Notes under the pieces: generated by a model
Databases searched by the model: none
The model's input: the letters and a program-made list of their open reading frames with translations, nothing else
What the model was told of the DNA's origin: nothing
Translations under genes and position numbers: made by a program
Part shown: piece by piece, positions 11,042 to 21,045 of the stretch
Layout of the letters: the number at the start of each line of letters is the position of its first letter
Numbering within the stretch: the first letter of the stretch is position 1
NCBI RefSeq assembly: GCF_900156495.1
Contig: NZ_FTNT01000009.1
Location: 124,001-188,000, forward strand
DNA: 64,000 bases
Source of the DNA: Williamsia sterculiae
GTDB lineage: Bacteria > Actinomycetota > Actinomycetes > Mycobacteriales > Mycobacteriaceae
Reading direction: 5' to 3'

Positions 11042-12322
11042 TCAGCCGCGGTTCCCCAGAAGTGCTCGGCGCAGCAGGTGCAGAGCCACCGTGGTGGATC
11101 GGTCTCGGACGTCGGCGCGATCACCGGGGATACGCCGGGTAACGGCACGGGTGGTGCCGTCCGCGAGTGCGATGCCGAAACACACCGTGCCCACGGGCTT
11201 GTCCCGGGTTCCACCTCCGGGCCCGGCGATACCGCTGGTGGACACGGCGATGTCGGCGTCGAACCGTTCCCGCGCGCCGCGGGCCATCGCCTCGGCGACG
11301 GGCTCGGACACCGCACCGTGAGTGGCGATCAGCGCCGGGTCCACACCCAGCAACCGGACCTTCACCTCGTCGGCGTAGGCGACGACGCCGCCGGCCACAT
11401 ACGCCGACGACCCGGCCAGATCGGTCAGTCGGGCGGCGACCAGGCCCGCGGTGCACGACTCGGCGGTGGCGACCTGCTTTCCGGCGAGCAGGGCGGCGAC
11501 CTGGTGGTCGACCGTCGCGCCGTCGGTGGAGAAGATGCGGTCGGTGTACTGGTCGGTGAGCAGCGCGACGACGGCGTCGTTGGCGGCTGCCGACGACGGT
11601 TCGAACCGGGTCACCATCTCCACCTCGCCGCGACGCTGACAGGTGGTGATCTCCAGGGCGTCGAAACCGTCGACGTCATGCTCGGCAGCGCGCAGGGATT
11701 CGGCCAGTTCGGCCTCGACCACGCCGTACATCCGCAGCGTCTGCTGCCGGTACTCGGCGTGTCCGGTGATCGCGCGTCGAACGGCCGTCGTCGCGACCGC
11801 TGCAGGCCACATGGCCTGCAGTTCCCGCGGCGGTCCCGGCAGCACCAGCACCGTGGGGGTTCCGTCACCGGCGACGACCACCCCCGGTGCGGTACCGGTG
11901 GGGGCGACCCACTCCGCACCGACCGGGATGGTCGCCTGTTTGCCGATCGCGTCGGAGATGGCGTCGACATCCGGATCACTGCCGCGACGGGTAGCCCAGG
12001 CGCGGATGATGGCCGTGATCCGTGCGTGCAGGTCGGGGTCGACCATCAGCTCGCGACCACAGAACTGCGCGACCGTCGCGACCGTGAGGTCGTCGGCGGT
12101 GGGGCCGAGGCCGCCGCTGGTGATGATGAGGTCGACGTGGGTGTCGGCGAGGAAATGCAACTGGGCGAGCAGGTCGTCGGGCCGGTCTCCGCAGATGGTG
12201 ATGTGGGCCAGCTCCACGCCCAGGTCGAGCAGTCGGTCCGCCAACCACGGACCGTTCTCGTCGGCCACCCGGCCGGTCAACACCTCGGTGCCGGTGACCA
12301 CGATTCCCGCGCGCACACTCAC
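11042..12322 (-). CDS. cinA: CinA: competence/damage-inducible protein, NMN deamidase
   Basis: The 426-aa two-domain protein has an N-terminal MoeA/MogA-like (MoCF) domain with [20 protein letters not shown] and [10 protein letters not shown], and a C-terminal PncC-type amidohydrolase domain with [22 protein letters not shown] and [10 protein letters not shown]. The family hydrolyses nicotinamide mononucleotide in pyridine-nucleotide recycling. It starts at GTG 12322; a TAGGCT box lies 8 nt before it, consistent with a leaderless transcript. The gene follows the heme-uptake operon, 34 bp after hmuV, on the same strand. Confidence 0.95.
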   Translation of the reverse strand: MSVRAGIVVTGTEVLTGRVADENGPWLADRLLDLGVELAHITICGDRPDDLLAQLHFLADTHVDLIITSGGLGPTADDLTVATVAQFCGRELMVDPDLHARITAIIRAWATRRGSDPDVDAISDAIGKQATIPVGAEWVAPTGTAPGVVVAGDGTPTVLVLPGPPRELQAMWPAAVATTAVRRAITGHAEYRQQTLRMYGVVEAELAESLRAAEHDVDGFDALEITTCQRRGEVEMVTRFEPSSAAANDAVVALLTDQYTDRIFSTDGATVDHQVAALLAGKQVATAESCTAGLVAARLTDLAGSSAYVAGGVVAYADEVKVRLLGVDPALIATHGAVSEPVAEAMARGARERFDADIAVSTSGIAGPGGGTRDKPVGTVCFGIALADGTTRAVTRRIPGDRADVRDRSTTVALHLLRRALLGNRG

Positions 12323-12356
12323 GGGTCTCGAGCCTACGCAGCGGCGCCGTCCGGAC

Positions 12357-13163
12357 CTACCCGGATGGCGGTGGCGACGATCTGCGATCGCGTCGAGGCA
12401 TGACGACCCGCTGCCCGTCGACCGTCCGCGAGATCATCGGCAGTCCGTAGGTCGCGGTGAGCAGATCGTCGCGCAGGGTGTCCGCGGGTGGTCCGGCGGC
12501 GACGATCCGACCCTCGGCGAGCACCACCACGGTGTCGGCGTAGGCGGCGGCCAACCCGAGGTCGTGGACCACCGCGACCACCGCGGCGCCGTCGGCCACG
12601 CGTTGGGACACCTGTGCCATCACGGTCTCGCCGAAATGCGGGTCCATTGCGGCGGTGGGTTCGTCGAGCAGCAACACCGGTGTCGACTGGGCCAGCACCC
12701 GGGCCAAGGCCACCCGTGCCCGTTCGCCACCCGACAGGGTGGCGAACGGGCGGTCGGCGAACGAGACGACGTCGCACCGGGTCATCGCGTCGGCGACCAC
12801 CGCGTCGTCGTCGGCGTTGGCTGGGGTTCGATTCCACGGATAGCGCGCCATCTGCACCACCTCGCGGCAACTGAACGTGCCGCTGACCACGTGGTCCTGA
12901 GGCAGCACCGCGCGCCGTCGCGCGGCCGCGACGGTCGAGAGGGTGTCGATGGGGTCGCCGAGCAGGCTCACGGTTCCGGCGTCCACCGGCAGAGACCCGG
13001 CCAATGCGGACAACAGCGTCGACTTGCCCGCACCGTTGGGGCCGACCAGGCAGACCAGTTGTCCCGGGTGGACCGCGAGGTCGACGCCGGCGACCACGCG
13101 TCGTCCGTCGCGGCTGACGTCGACCCCCGCCGCGCTGATCAGCGGGTCGGCGGGCCGGGTCAT
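12357..13163 (-). CDS. hmuV: Heme ABC transporter ATP-binding protein
   Basis: The 268-aa ATPase powers heme import with HmuU and HmuT. Walker A is GPNGAGKS (about residues 37-44), the signature is [16 protein letters not shown], and Walker B is [15 protein letters not shown] followed by an H-loop in [15 protein letters not shown] 13163 overlaps the hmuU stop by ATGA, so translation is coupled. It is the last gene of the uptake operon. Confidence 0.93.
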   Translation of the reverse strand: MTRPADPLISAAGVDVSRDGRRVVAGVDLAVHPGQLVCLVGPNGAGKSTLLSALAGSLPVDAGTVSLLGDPIDTLSTVAAARRRAVLPQDHVVSGTFSCREVVQMARYPWNRTPANADDDAVVADAMTRCDVVSFADRPFATLSGGERARVALARVLAQSTPVLLLDEPTAAMDPHFGETVMAQVSQRVADGAAVVAVVHDLGLAAAYADTVVVLAEGRIVAAGPPADTLRDDLLTATYGLPMISRTVDGQRVVMPRRDRRSSPPPSG

Positions 13164-14260
13164 GTCCACCCACCCTGTCGGGACCGGGTGCGACGCAGCA
13201 GGAGAAGGAAGACCGGACCGCCGACCAGACTGGTCAGCATCCCGATCGGGAGGTCCGCATACCCGACGATGGTCCGGGCGGCGAGATCGGCGAGGACCAG
13301 GAGGACGGCCCCGGCCAGCAGACTGGCCGGGATGAGCACCCGATGCGTCGGTCCCACGACCATCCGCATCAGGTGGGGGATGACCAGGCCGACGAACAGG
13401 ATGATCCCGCAGAACGCGACCGCCGCGGCGGTCAGTACCGCCACGACGACCACCGCGATCCGACGCAACCGCTCGACGTCGACTCCCAGGTGCCGTGCCG
13501 AGTACTCGCCGAGAGCCAGCAGATCCATCTGTCGGGCGATGACCAGTGACGCGACCGCCCCGATCACCACGAAACCCACCACCAGATACACCTGGTCCCA
13601 GCTCGCCCGGTTCAGGCTGCCCAGCTGCCAGAACACGATCTGGTCGCGCGCGGTGGGCGCCGCCCGGAAAGTGAAGAAGGCGATCAGTCCACCCGCGAAC
13701 GCGTTGACCGCGATGCCGGTGAGGATCAGCGTGATCACCTCGGTGCGACCCGCGGACCGCGACATCAGATAGACCAGTGCGGTGGTGACGAGCCCCCCGA
13801 GAAAGGCGCCGCCGGCCACCGCATAACCGGCGACGCCGAGCCCGCCGACGAGGATGACCCCGGTCGCTCCCGTGGCCGCGCCCGACGAGACGCCGATGAT
13901 CCCCGGTTCGGCCAGGGGGTTGGCGAAGATGCCCTGCAACACCGCACCCGCACAGCCGAGGGCAGCGCCGACCAGCAGCGCCAGCATCACACGGGGCAAC
14001 CGAACGTTCCACAGCGTGTCCTCGCCCACCTGGTCGGGCAGGGGGCCCCACGGGACGTGGAGATGGTGTAGCAGCGACCCCAGCACCTGCAGCGGCGGCA
14101 CCTCGTTCTGACCGATCCCTGCCGCGACGATCGTCACCAGGAGCAGCGCCGCGATGCCCACGGGTACGACGACGCCGAGTCCGACACGCCGCAACCGGGG
14201 TGGTCGCGCTGGCACCGAGGCCATCGGGTGCTCCAGGTCGGGGTCGGGTGGTCGGGTCAT
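13160..14260 (-). CDS. hmuU: Heme ABC transporter permease (FecCD/BtuC type)
   Basis: This 366-aa inner-membrane permease has about ten predicted helices. The FecCD-family motifs LPRVMLALLVGAALGCAGAV and NPLAEPGIIGVSSGAA near the N-terminus and FVGLVIPHLMRMVVGPTHR near the C-terminus identify it. It starts at 14260, overlapping the hmuT stop by 4 bp. It forms the channel for substrate delivered by HmuT. Confidence 0.95.
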   Translation of the reverse strand: MTRPPDPDLEHPMASVPARPPRLRRVGLGVVVPVGIAALLLVTIVAAGIGQNEVPPLQVLGSLLHHLHVPWGPLPDQVGEDTLWNVRLPRVMLALLVGAALGCAGAVLQGIFANPLAEPGIIGVSSGAATGATGVILVGGLGVAGYAVAGGAFLGGLVTTALVYLMSRSAGRTEVITLILTGIAVNAFAGGLIAFFTFRAAPTARDQIVFWQLGSLNRASWDQVYLVVGFVVIGAVASLVIARQMDLLALGEYSARHLGVDVERLRRIAVVVVAVLTAAAVAFCGIILFVGLVIPHLMRMVVGPTHRVLIPASLLAGAVLLVLADLAARTIVGYADLPIGMLTSLVGGPVFLLLLRRTRSRQGGWT

Positions 14261-15288
14261 CGCGGGCCGTACAGCGCGCGGCTCAAAGCCATCGCCACGT
14301 CACCGGTGCGGGCACCGAACGAGAGCAGTTCGCCGTCGTCCATGTCGATCACTCGACGATTCCGTCCCGCGGGGGTCTCGGCGACACCGGGCACCTTGAG
14401 CAAGCCGTCGACACCGCCGACGGAGGCGAGTCCGTCGCTCATCATCAGCAATACGTCCGGTGCGGCCTTGATCAGCCCCTCGGACGTGAGCGAGGTGAAC
14501 GCGTCGGTGAGACCGGCGGCGGTGCCCGCATCGCGACCGCCGATCGCGTCGATGAGCGAGTCGGCGCCGGACCCCGGGCCACCCAGGATGAGCAGACCGG
14601 TGCCGCGGGCGTAGACGAACGCGATCCGCGGCCGGTCCGCGTCGGGCGGTATCGCTCGCTTCGCGTCGGCGAGTTGCGTGTCGACGCGGTGGGTCAACTG
14701 GTCGCCCGGACCCGGAACCCCCAGCGCCGCCGCGGTGAACCGCAGCAGCGCATCGGTACCGGCGACGGTGCGGTCCGCGTCGCCCACGACCACCAGGATG
14801 CCGGTGCTGGTGAGCTGCCGCTCGAGGACGGCGGCGTTGGGCAGCGAGGCATCGGTGAGCACCACGGTGGGCCGTTGGGCGATGATCGCCTCGACGTTCG
14901 CGTCGGTGCCCCCCGGGGTCATCAACGGCACCGCTGCCGCGGCCGGGAACTTGGTGGCGATGTCTCGGCCGACGAGGTTGCGGCCGAGACCGAGCGCGAA
15001 GACTGCGGTGCCGTAACTGCCGTAGCGGTCCAGGGCGACGATGCGGCTGACGTCGGTCACGGTGACCGTGTGTCCGTCGTGGGTGCGCACGGTTGCGGGT
15101 AGTCGCGGGGTGGGGGACTCGGCCACCGGAATCGGATCCGCGGACGGGATGGTCGCGGTGCGAGGCCCGGTCGCGACGGCTGCGGTGGTCGCGTGCCCGA
15201 CGTCGAGCGGGGCGGTGGAGCACCCACTCGCCCAGAGCGTCGCCGTCACCAGCAGGGCAAGTGTGACAGCCGGACGACGAATGCTCAG
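14257..15288 (-). CDS. hmuT: Heme-binding lipoprotein of the ABC importer, apparent CTG start
   Basis: This substrate-binding lipoprotein of about 343 aa captures heme outside the membrane. The mature domain has RIVALDRYGSYGTAVFALGLG and RPTVVLTDASLP, typical of HmuT. The frame has no ATG, GTG or TTG in a sensible place. CTG 15288 overlaps the upstream TGA as CTGA and would give a signal peptide starting MSIRRPAVTLALLV, with lipobox Cys23 in WASGCS. An ATT codon two triplets later is the alternative. No clear ribosome site is visible, so translational coupling to the upstream lipoprotein gene is likely. Identity is firm; the exact start is not. Confidence 0.87.
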   Translation of the reverse strand: MSIRRPAVTLALLVTATLWASGCSTAPLDVGHATTAAVATGPRTATIPSADPIPVAESPTPRLPATVRTHDGHTVTVTDVSRIVALDRYGSYGTAVFALGLGRNLVGRDIATKFPAAAAVPLMTPGGTDANVEAIIAQRPTVVLTDASLPNAAVLERQLTSTGILVVVGDADRTVAGTDALLRFTAAALGVPGPGDQLTHRVDTQLADAKRAIPPDADRPRIAFVYARGTGLLILGGPGSGADSLIDAIGGRDAGTAAGLTDAFTSLTSEGLIKAAPDVLLMMSDGLASVGGVDGLLKVPGVAETPAGRNRRVIDMDDGELLSFGARTGDVAMALSRALYGPR

Positions 15289-15818
15289 TGTGGGCCGTTC
15301 GCCATCGACAACAGGGAGTTCACCGCGTCCTTGGACACCTTCCAGGCGCCCTCGACCTTGGTGAACGTGTACGGGACCGCCACCGGCTGTGGTGCGTGCG
15401 GGCTGGCCACCTCGACGGTCACCGTGGCGTTGTTCTCGTCGGTCGCCTCGACCGACTTCACGGTGAACTTGTCCGGTGTGTATCCGCCCTGGCTGGCGCC
15501 CTTGGCGAATCCGTTCAGCTTCTGGCCGATGCCGGGGTCGTTGTCGTCGACCAGTCCGGCGACGGTCTCCGGTGTGCTGTTCGGGTCGATCACCGTGCGC
15601 AGGATCTGCTGGGCCTTGGCGGTGTCGAGATCGGCAGGTGCCGACGCCACCGACGACTCGGCCGCGGAGGCGGACGATGATGCGGAGGTGGTCCCCGCGG
15701 CCGAACTGCTCGACGACGCCCCCGAGTCGGAGTCGCTGCAGGCCGCGGCGCCGGTCAGCGCGGCTGCGCACAACGCGGCGGCGGCGATCGAGCGGCTGAC
15801 GGGGTGACGGAGACGCAT
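15285..15818 (-). CDS. Mtb12-like secreted lipoprotein
   Basis: This 177-aa protein has a basic N-terminus, a hydrophobic stretch and a lipobox-like Cys27. A Ser/Ala/Thr-rich linker (about residues 28-62) follows, then a compact domain resembling the low-molecular-weight antigen Mtb12 C-terminal fold (DPNSTPETVAGLVDDNDPG ... PYTFTKVEGAWKVSKDAV). The family is secreted in mycobacteria with unknown function. It is the first gene of the heme operon and overlaps hmuT by 4 bp, so a role in heme capture or cell-envelope transit is a reasonable guess. Confidence 0.78.
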   Translation of the reverse strand: MRLRHPVSRSIAAAALCAAALTGAAACSDSDSGASSSSSAAGTTSASSSASAAESSVASAPADLDTAKAQQILRTVIDPNSTPETVAGLVDDNDPGIGQKLNGFAKGASQGGYTPDKFTVKSVEATDENNATVTVEVASPHAPQPVAVPYTFTKVEGAWKVSKDAVNSLLSMANGPH

Positions 15819-15935
15819 GGATACTCCTCGGGTGCTCGCGGACGCCCACGGGGCGCGTCCAAGTCTGGTCGGTGGTTGCTAAGGCGATCCTAACTTGTGG
15901 CGTCGAATGGCCTACCCACCGCCCGGTGTCGCCGA

Positions 15936-16355
15936 TCAGTTGTCGAGCGTGACCACCACGACAGCCGTGGGTTGGGCCTTGCCGCGAGTGACGACGGTGC
16001 GCACCGCGTCCAGGACCGGGTTGGAGATCAACTTGGCCAACAGGCCGTACTCGTCCTTGATCGCGGACTTCACCTCGTCGACCCGCGGGCCCTCGGTGAA
16101 CACCTCGGCGGTGCCGTGGAACACCTCGGCATCGGAGGCGACGTTGCCGCGTCGGTCGCAGACCCGCAGGTCCACCTTGTCGTTGTTGCGCAGTCGCTTG
16201 ACCTTGCCGGTGGTCGCCCCGGTGGTGAAACCGAAGGTGCCGTCGGGTAGCGCGGTGAACCACACCGGGCTCCCGACGGCCAGGCCGGTCTTGCGAAAGG
16301 TCGTGAACTGGACGTACGTCGCCGAGGCGAGCGTGGCAGCAGCGTTATCGGTCAC
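15936..16355 (-). CDS. PPOX-class F420-dependent oxidoreductase
   Basis: This 139-aa single-domain flavin/F420 split-barrel protein has FTTFRKTGLAVGSPVWFTAL at the N-terminus, which is typical of the small F420-binding PPOX proteins of mycobacteria. KVKRLRNNDKVDLRVCDRRG supplies basic cofactor-binding residues. The substrate is unknown. It starts at GTG 16355; TAGGCT lies 6 nt upstream, consistent with a leaderless message. It is separated from the heme operon by a 117-bp gap in which nothing else was found. Confidence 0.85.
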   Translation of the reverse strand: MTDNAAATLASATYVQFTTFRKTGLAVGSPVWFTALPDGTFGFTTGATTGKVKRLRNNDKVDLRVCDRRGNVASDAEVFHGTAEVFTEGPRVDEVKSAIKDEYGLLAKLISNPVLDAVRTVVTRGKAQPTAVVVVTLDN

Positions 16356-16388
16356 GCGTCGAGCCTAGCCGTGTGCGGCGCGACCAGG

Positions 16389-17369
16389 TCACCGACGATC
16401 GGACAATCGGTGTCGCCCGAAGAAGGACCACATGAGAGCGGTTGCCGACACCTGGGTGGTCTCCACACCCGGTCCGCTGGGGAGTGATGAACCGGGCCAG
16501 GTGTGTCCGCCACCGTCGATGACGTAGTGCACCACCTCGGCGTTGTGTGCACAGTTCGGCCAGTCGAATTCGGTGACCATCGGTGACACCCGCGTTCGGA
16601 TGGGACCACCGCCGCAGCGGTCGCGCACCGCCCAGCGGGTGACCCACGACTCGACGGGCGTGTAGCGGGAGCCGAACTCGACACCCCCGCTGTACGCGAC
16701 AGTCGTGTCACCGGTCCCGTGGAACTCGACGATCGGCACCTCGGGGGAGTGGTCGGTGCAACCGCGTTCGGTGTTCTCGTAGTAGGCGCCTGCTACGGGC
16801 GCCACGGCGGCGATACGGTCCGGCAGGGCGCAGGCCAGCAGCGCGGCCATGCCGCCACCGTTCGACAACCCGGTGGCATACACCCGATCGGGGTCGACGC
16901 AGAATCGCCGAGACATCTCGTCGATCAGATCGGCGGCGAAGTGGACATCATCGACACGCGATGCGTACGGAGCTCCCTCCCAGGCGGTTCCGAGGGGGCC
17001 GACCGCGGCCTGGGGATAGACCACGAGCGCAGGCAGAGTCGACAACCCGGTGATGGCCGCGAACACCACGTCGGGCAGGTTGCGGCCGTGGAACGCGAGG
17101 ATGAGCGGCGTGGGTCGGCGTGTCCGCGCGGCGGCCGGGACCGACGCCACGTAGTCGCGCGGTGTGCCGTCGATGCGGATTCGGCCGGCGATCCAGTCGG
17201 TCGAACCCAGCGCCGCGACGGCGGTCGAACCGACGCCCGGTGTGCATGCCGACGTCTCGGCGTGTGCGACGACACCGGACAGCGTTGTTGCCACGCCGGT
17301 CACGATGAGGAAGACGATCAGAATGGCCGTCCGGGAACGTCGGCGGCAGGTGTGCACTCGGCGAGCCAC
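16389..17369 (-). CDS. Secreted PHB-depolymerase-like esterase (LpqC-like)
   Basis: This 326-aa alpha/beta hydrolase has a signal peptide: Arg-rich N-region, hydrophobic core ILIVFLIVTGVATTLSGVVA, then a probable AHA cleavage. LILAFHGRN forms the oxyanion region. GLSNGGGMAALLACALPD carries the nucleophile serine. EFHGTGDTTV and GGGHTWPG supply the acid and histidine regions of the poly(3-hydroxybutyrate) depolymerase/LpqC family. It probably acts outside the membrane on esters; natural substrate unknown. GTG 17369 was chosen because it gives a proper signal peptide. Confidence 0.88.
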   Translation of the reverse strand: MARRVHTCRRRSRTAILIVFLIVTGVATTLSGVVAHAETSACTPGVGSTAVAALGSTDWIAGRIRIDGTPRDYVASVPAAARTRRPTPLILAFHGRNLPDVVFAAITGLSTLPALVVYPQAAVGPLGTAWEGAPYASRVDDVHFAADLIDEMSRRFCVDPDRVYATGLSNGGGMAALLACALPDRIAAVAPVAGAYYENTERGCTDHSPEVPIVEFHGTGDTTVAYSGGVEFGSRYTPVESWVTRWAVRDRCGGGPIRTRVSPMVTEFDWPNCAHNAEVVHYVIDGGGHTWPGSSLPSGPGVETTQVSATALMWSFFGRHRLSDRR

Positions 17370-17489
17370 ATCGGTCCTGTCTGTCAGGAACGGGCCGACC
17401 CTCGGCTCGGGCTCAAATTAGCAGCACGGGGCGTGAGCACGGCGCTGCTTTGTGAACCGAGTGCAGCCGCCACCGGATCCGGTACGGCG

Positions 17490-18149
17490 TCAGGTGGTGG
17501 ACAGGTTGGCGTAGGCGCCCGATCCCACGATCAAGGCGATCCAGACCACGGCGATGACGATGGACGCCGCGGCGCAGATGATGCCGGCCAGGGCCATCGT
17601 GGCGCCGGTGTATCGCTGCGGTTCACGGTGGATCTGACTGCGTCCGATGAAGCCGGTGATGAATGCGGCAATGCTCAGCGGGATGAACAGGAAGCACAAG
17701 AACACCCCGGGTATGGCCAGGATCCCCGCCACCAGTGACACGATGGCCAACGTGTTGCGCTGCGGAGGTCCGCTGATCCCGTCGGCACCGTAGGGGAATT
17801 GTGGGTAGCCCTGCTGCGGATACGGCTGACCGTAACCCTGCGGATACCCGCCCTGTGAGGGGTATCCGCCGCTCTGCGGGAACCCACCCTGCTGGGGATA
17901 GCCACCCGGCTGGGGGTAACCACCCGGCTGGGGATAGCCACCCGCCTGGGTGTGAGGACCCGGCTGATAGCCGCCCTGGCGCGGGTACTCACCCGGCTGC
18001 CCGTATCCCGGTTGTCCGCCGTAGGGCGACTGCCCTGACGACGGGGCGTTGGGATCCGGCTGTTGGTGCGGGTACGGCTGCTCACCCGGCCCCGTCTGCC
18101 ACTCGTCGTGGGGGCCCTTGTTCAGGTTCGGGCCGTCGGGGTCACTCAT
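17490..18149 (-). CDS. Pro/Gly/Tyr-rich DUF4190-like membrane protein
   Basis: This 219-aa protein has a long soluble N-terminal half made of GGYPQPG-type repeats (residues 70-104), followed by two predicted membrane helices (about 134-168 and 180-210) of the DUF4190 type ([17 protein letters not shown]). The function of the family is unknown. The start at ATG 18149 has a GGAGG ribosome site. It is divergent from the LLM oxidoreductase gene at 18285. Confidence 0.82.
   Translation of the reverse strand: MSDPDGPNLNKGPHDEWQTGPGEQPYPHQQPDPNAPSSGQSPYGGQPGYGQPGEYPRQGGYQPGPHTQAGGYPQPGGYPQPGGYPQQGGFPQSGGYPSQGGYPQGYGQPYPQQGYPQFPYGADGISGPPQRNTLAIVSLVAGILAIPGVFLCFLFIPLSIAAFITGFIGRSQIHREPQRYTGATMALAGIICAAASIVIAVVWIALIVGSGAYANLSTT
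17838..17942 (-). repeat. In-frame tandem repeats encoding GGYPQPG units
   Basis: Degenerate 18-21-nt units encode five or six GGYPQ(P/Q)G or GG(F/Y)PxxG copies. They form the disordered N-terminal arm of the DUF4190-like protein and are a likely site of length variation between strains. Confidence 0.75.
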
Positions 18150-18284
18150 CAAACCTCCAGGGTTGCGCCGTATCGGGTTGGCCCCGACCCTAGGGCATCG
18201 AGGGCGCACCCTTGGTCGGGAATTAAACGGACCGTGGTCCGGTTGACTCCGGTACACCACCGCTCGACCAGGAGGTACAGCGTC

Positions 18285-19379
18285 ATGCAACTCGGACTGT
18301 TCAGCGTCGGCGACATCACCGTCGACCCGACCACTCACACTGCTCCCACGGAACACGAGCGCATCACGGCGATGGTCGCCATCGCGAAGAAGGCCGAGGA
18401 CATCGGCCTGGACGTCTTCGCCACCGGCGAACATCACAACCGACCGTTCGTGCCGTCCTCGCCGACCACCCTGCTCGGCTACATCGCCGGGCAGACCAGC
18501 ACCCTGCAGCTCTCCACCGCGACCACGCTGATCACCACCAACGACCCGGTGAAGATCGCCGAGGACTTCGCGATGCTCCAACACCTCGCCGGGGGTCGGG
18601 TGGATCTCATGCTCGGCCGCGGCAACACCGGCCCGGTGTACCCGTGGTTCGGCCAGGACATCCGACAGGGCATCCCGCTGGCCATCGAGAACTACCACCT
18701 GCTCCATCGGCTGTGGACCGAGGACGTCGTCGACTGGGAGGGCAGGTTCCGCACCCCGCTGCAATCGTTCACGTCCACCCCGCGACCGCTCGACGATGTG
18801 GCGCCGTTCGTCTGGCACGGGTCCATCCGCAGTCCGGAGATCGCCGAACAGGCCGCGTACTACGGGGATGGCTTCTTCGCCAACCACATCTTCTGGCCGA
18901 CGGAACACTTCCAACAGCTGATCGGCTTCTACCGCGAGCGCTACGAGCACTACGGCCACGGAACCGCCGAACAGGCGATCGTCGGCCTGGGCGGTCAGTT
19001 CTTCATCCGACCCAACTCACAGGACGCGGTGCGTGAGTTCCGTCCGTACTTCGACAATGCGCCGGTCTACGGTCACGGGCCGTCGCTGGAGGAGTTCACC
19101 GAGCAGACCCCGCTGACCGTGGGCAGCCCGCAGGAGTTCGTGGACAAGACGCTGTCGTTCCGTGAGCACTTCGGTGACTACCAACGACAGCTGTTCCTCG
19201 TCGACCATGCGGGCCTGCCGTTGAAGACGGTGCTCGAACAACTCGATCTGCTCGGGGAGGTGCTGCCCGACCTGCGTCGCGGGTTCGCCGAGGGGCGGCC
19301 GGCGTCGGTGCCGGACGCACCCACGCATGCCTCGCTGGTCGCGGCGGCCGCCGAGCAAGCCGCGGAGCTGGCGTCGTGA
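18285..19379 (+). CDS. LLM-class flavin-dependent monooxygenase
   Basis: This 364-aa TIM-barrel oxidoreductase of the bacterial luciferase-like family begins [62 protein letters not shown] and [22 protein letters not shown] are conserved flavin-barrel segments. ATG 18285 was chosen over a longer frame because of the GGAGG site at 18271. The stop overlaps the next gene by GTGA. That gene encodes an FMN reductase, so the pair is probably a two-component monooxygenase; substrate unknown. Confidence 0.93.
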   Translation: MQLGLFSVGDITVDPTTHTAPTEHERITAMVAIAKKAEDIGLDVFATGEHHNRPFVPSSPTTLLGYIAGQTSTLQLSTATTLITTNDPVKIAEDFAMLQHLAGGRVDLMLGRGNTGPVYPWFGQDIRQGIPLAIENYHLLHRLWTEDVVDWEGRFRTPLQSFTSTPRPLDDVAPFVWHGSIRSPEIAEQAAYYGDGFFANHIFWPTEHFQQLIGFYRERYEHYGHGTAEQAIVGLGGQFFIRPNSQDAVREFRPYFDNAPVYGHGPSLEEFTEQTPLTVGSPQEFVDKTLSFREHFGDYQRQLFLVDHAGLPLKTVLEQLDLLGEVLPDLRRGFAEGRPASVPDAPTHASLVAAAAEQAAELAS

Positions 19380-20053
19380 CATCCCTCGTCGTCGTCAACG
19401 CGGGGCTCGGCGAACCGTCGTCGACCCGACTGCTCGCCGACCGGCTCACCGCGAGCACCGTCCGACAGCTCGAATCCGCGGGGTGTCGGGTCGAGGTGCA
19501 GGTCATCGATCTGCGCGATCTCGCGGTGGAGTTGTCGCGGAGCCTGATCGGCGCATTCCCGATCGGAGCGGTCCGCGAGGCCGTCGACCGGGTGGTCGGC
19601 GCCGACGCGGTGATCGCCGCGACGCCGGTGTTCAACTCGTCGTACAGCGGACTGTTCAAGATGTTCTTCGACGTCGTCGCACAGGACGGCCTGATCGGCA
19701 CCCCGGTGCTGATCGCGGCGACCGGTGGCAGTCCGCGGCATGCGATGGTGCTCGACCACGCGATGCGGCCGTTGTTCGGCTATCTGCGCACGGTGGTCGT
19801 ACCCACCGGTGTCTACGCGGCGTCGGAGGACTGGTCGGGTGTCGGCGGTGACGTCACGCCGCTGCGCGACCGTGTCGACCGTGCCGCGGGTGAGCTCACC
19901 GCACTCCTGATCGGTGCGCGGGAACGGGCTCGACTCCGGGTGGTGCCGGACCCAGAAGCGCCGTCGGGGCGCGCCGGGGGAGACCCCGACACGACCGCCG
20001 CCGAGCGCGACGGCATCGCGACGTTCGCCCGGTTGCTCGGCGAGCAGGCCTGA
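19376..20053 (+). CDS. NADPH-dependent FMN reductase
   Basis: This 225-aa flavodoxin-like reductase has FNSSYSGLFKMFFDVV and ATGGSPRHAMVLDHAMRPLF, which match the FMN-reductase family that supplies reduced flavin to LLM monooxygenases. It starts at GTG 19376 within the stop of the monooxygenase gene. The last 30 or so residues are Arg/Pro/Asp-rich and probably disordered. Confidence 0.92.
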   Translation: MTSLVVVNAGLGEPSSTRLLADRLTASTVRQLESAGCRVEVQVIDLRDLAVELSRSLIGAFPIGAVREAVDRVVGADAVIAATPVFNSSYSGLFKMFFDVVAQDGLIGTPVLIAATGGSPRHAMVLDHAMRPLFGYLRTVVVPTGVYAASEDWSGVGGDVTPLRDRVDRAAGELTALLIGARERARLRVVPDPEAPSGRAGGDPDTTAAERDGIATFARLLGEQA

Positions 20054-20172
20054 ACCCGGCCAGACGGTGACCGGGCAGACCAGGCTGAGCGGGCAGAAGG
20101 GGCGTCCGGGTCGAGATGTGCGGTCGACGAGACCGGATCGGCGAGCAGCCCGATCGGTGGCCCGTCCGGAAT

Positions 20173-20202
20173 TTGTGTCCGACCTGCGCTTTCCCCTACA
20201 CT
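20173..20202 (+). promoter_or_regulatory. Promoter of the rplN block
   Basis: A -35 TTGTGT (20173-20178), an 18-nt spacer and a -10 TACACT (20197-20202) precede GGTTGCCC at 20208-20215. This gives a 149-nt leader to rplN. The 303-bp gap before rplN holds nothing else recognisable. Confidence 0.65.
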
Positions 20203-20356
20203 TGACCGGTTGCCCGCGACGAGACAACGTCGCACATCGGCGCACGAACCCACTGAGGTCTACAGAAGTCCCAGGCAGGCGTGCGTCCGACGGCAACAGG
20301 CCGTGTGCGTCGGGTCGGTAATCCGGCGCACATCCAGACCAGGTCAAGGAGAGAAA

Positions 20357-20725
20357 GTGATCCAGCAGGAGTCACGCCTGCGGGTCGCCGACAACACCGG
20401 TGCCAAGGAGATCTTGTGCATCCGCGTGCTCGGTGGCTCGTCGCGGCGCTACGCCGGCATCGGTGACGTCATCGTCGCCACCGTCAAGGATGCGATCCCG
20501 GGTGGGAACATCAAGCGCGGCGAGGTCGTCAAGGCCGTCATCGTGCGCACCACCAAGGAGCGACGCCGTCCGGACGGTTCCTACATCCGCTTCGACGAGA
20601 ACGCCGCGGTGATCCTCCGCAGCGAGACCGACCCCCGCGGAACCCGCATCTTCGGCCCGGTGGGGCGCGAACTGCGTGAGAAGAAGTTCATGAAGATCGT
20701 CTCGCTGGCCCCGGAGGTGCTCTGA
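20357..20725 (+). CDS. rplN: 50S ribosomal protein L14
   Basis: The 122-aa L14 protein starts at GTG 20357 behind [26 protein letters not shown] and [20 protein letters not shown] are conserved. It sits at the subunit interface and binds the silencing factor RsfS. It heads the second ribosomal block, 11.8 kb away from rpsQ. Confidence 0.98.
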   Translation: MIQQESRLRVADNTGAKEILCIRVLGGSSRRYAGIGDVIVATVKDAIPGGNIKRGEVVKAVIVRTTKERRRPDGSYIRFDENAAVILRSETDPRGTRIFGPVGRELREKKFMKIVSLAPEVL

Positions 20726-20726
20726 C

Positions 20727-21044
20727 ATGAAGGTCCACAAGGGCGACACCGTCATCGTCATCTCGGGTAAGGACAAGGGCGCCAAGGGCAAGGTCATCCA
20801 GGCCTACCCCAAGGAGAGCCGCGTCCTGGTCGAGGGCGTCAACCGCATCAAGAAGCACACCTCCGCCTCGCAGAACGAGCGCGGCGCCTCCTCCGGCGGC
20901 ATCGTCACCCAGGAGGCCCCGATCCACGTCTCCAACGTGATGGTCGTCGACTCGGACGGAGCCCCGACCCGCGTCGGCTACCGCACCGACGAGGAGTCCG
21001 GCAAGCGGGTGCGGATTTCCCGCAAGAACGGGAAGGACATCTGA
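20727..21044 (+). CDS. rplX: 50S ribosomal protein L24
   Basis: The 105-aa L24 protein is an early 23S assembly initiator. The KOW motif [19 protein letters not shown] is at residues 5-23. It starts at ATG 20727, 1 bp after rplN. Confidence 0.98.
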   Translation: MKVHKGDTVIVISGKDKGAKGKVIQAYPKESRVLVEGVNRIKKHTSASQNERGASSGGIVTQEAPIHVSNVMVVDSDGAPTRVGYRTDEESGKRVRISRKNGKDI

Positions 21045-21045
21045 G

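Noticed and set aside
18285..20053. LLM monooxygenase pair as a bioluminescence luxAB system
   Set aside because: There is only one luciferase-like subunit and an FMN reductase, with no fatty-aldehyde supply genes; it is an ordinary two-component monooxygenase.
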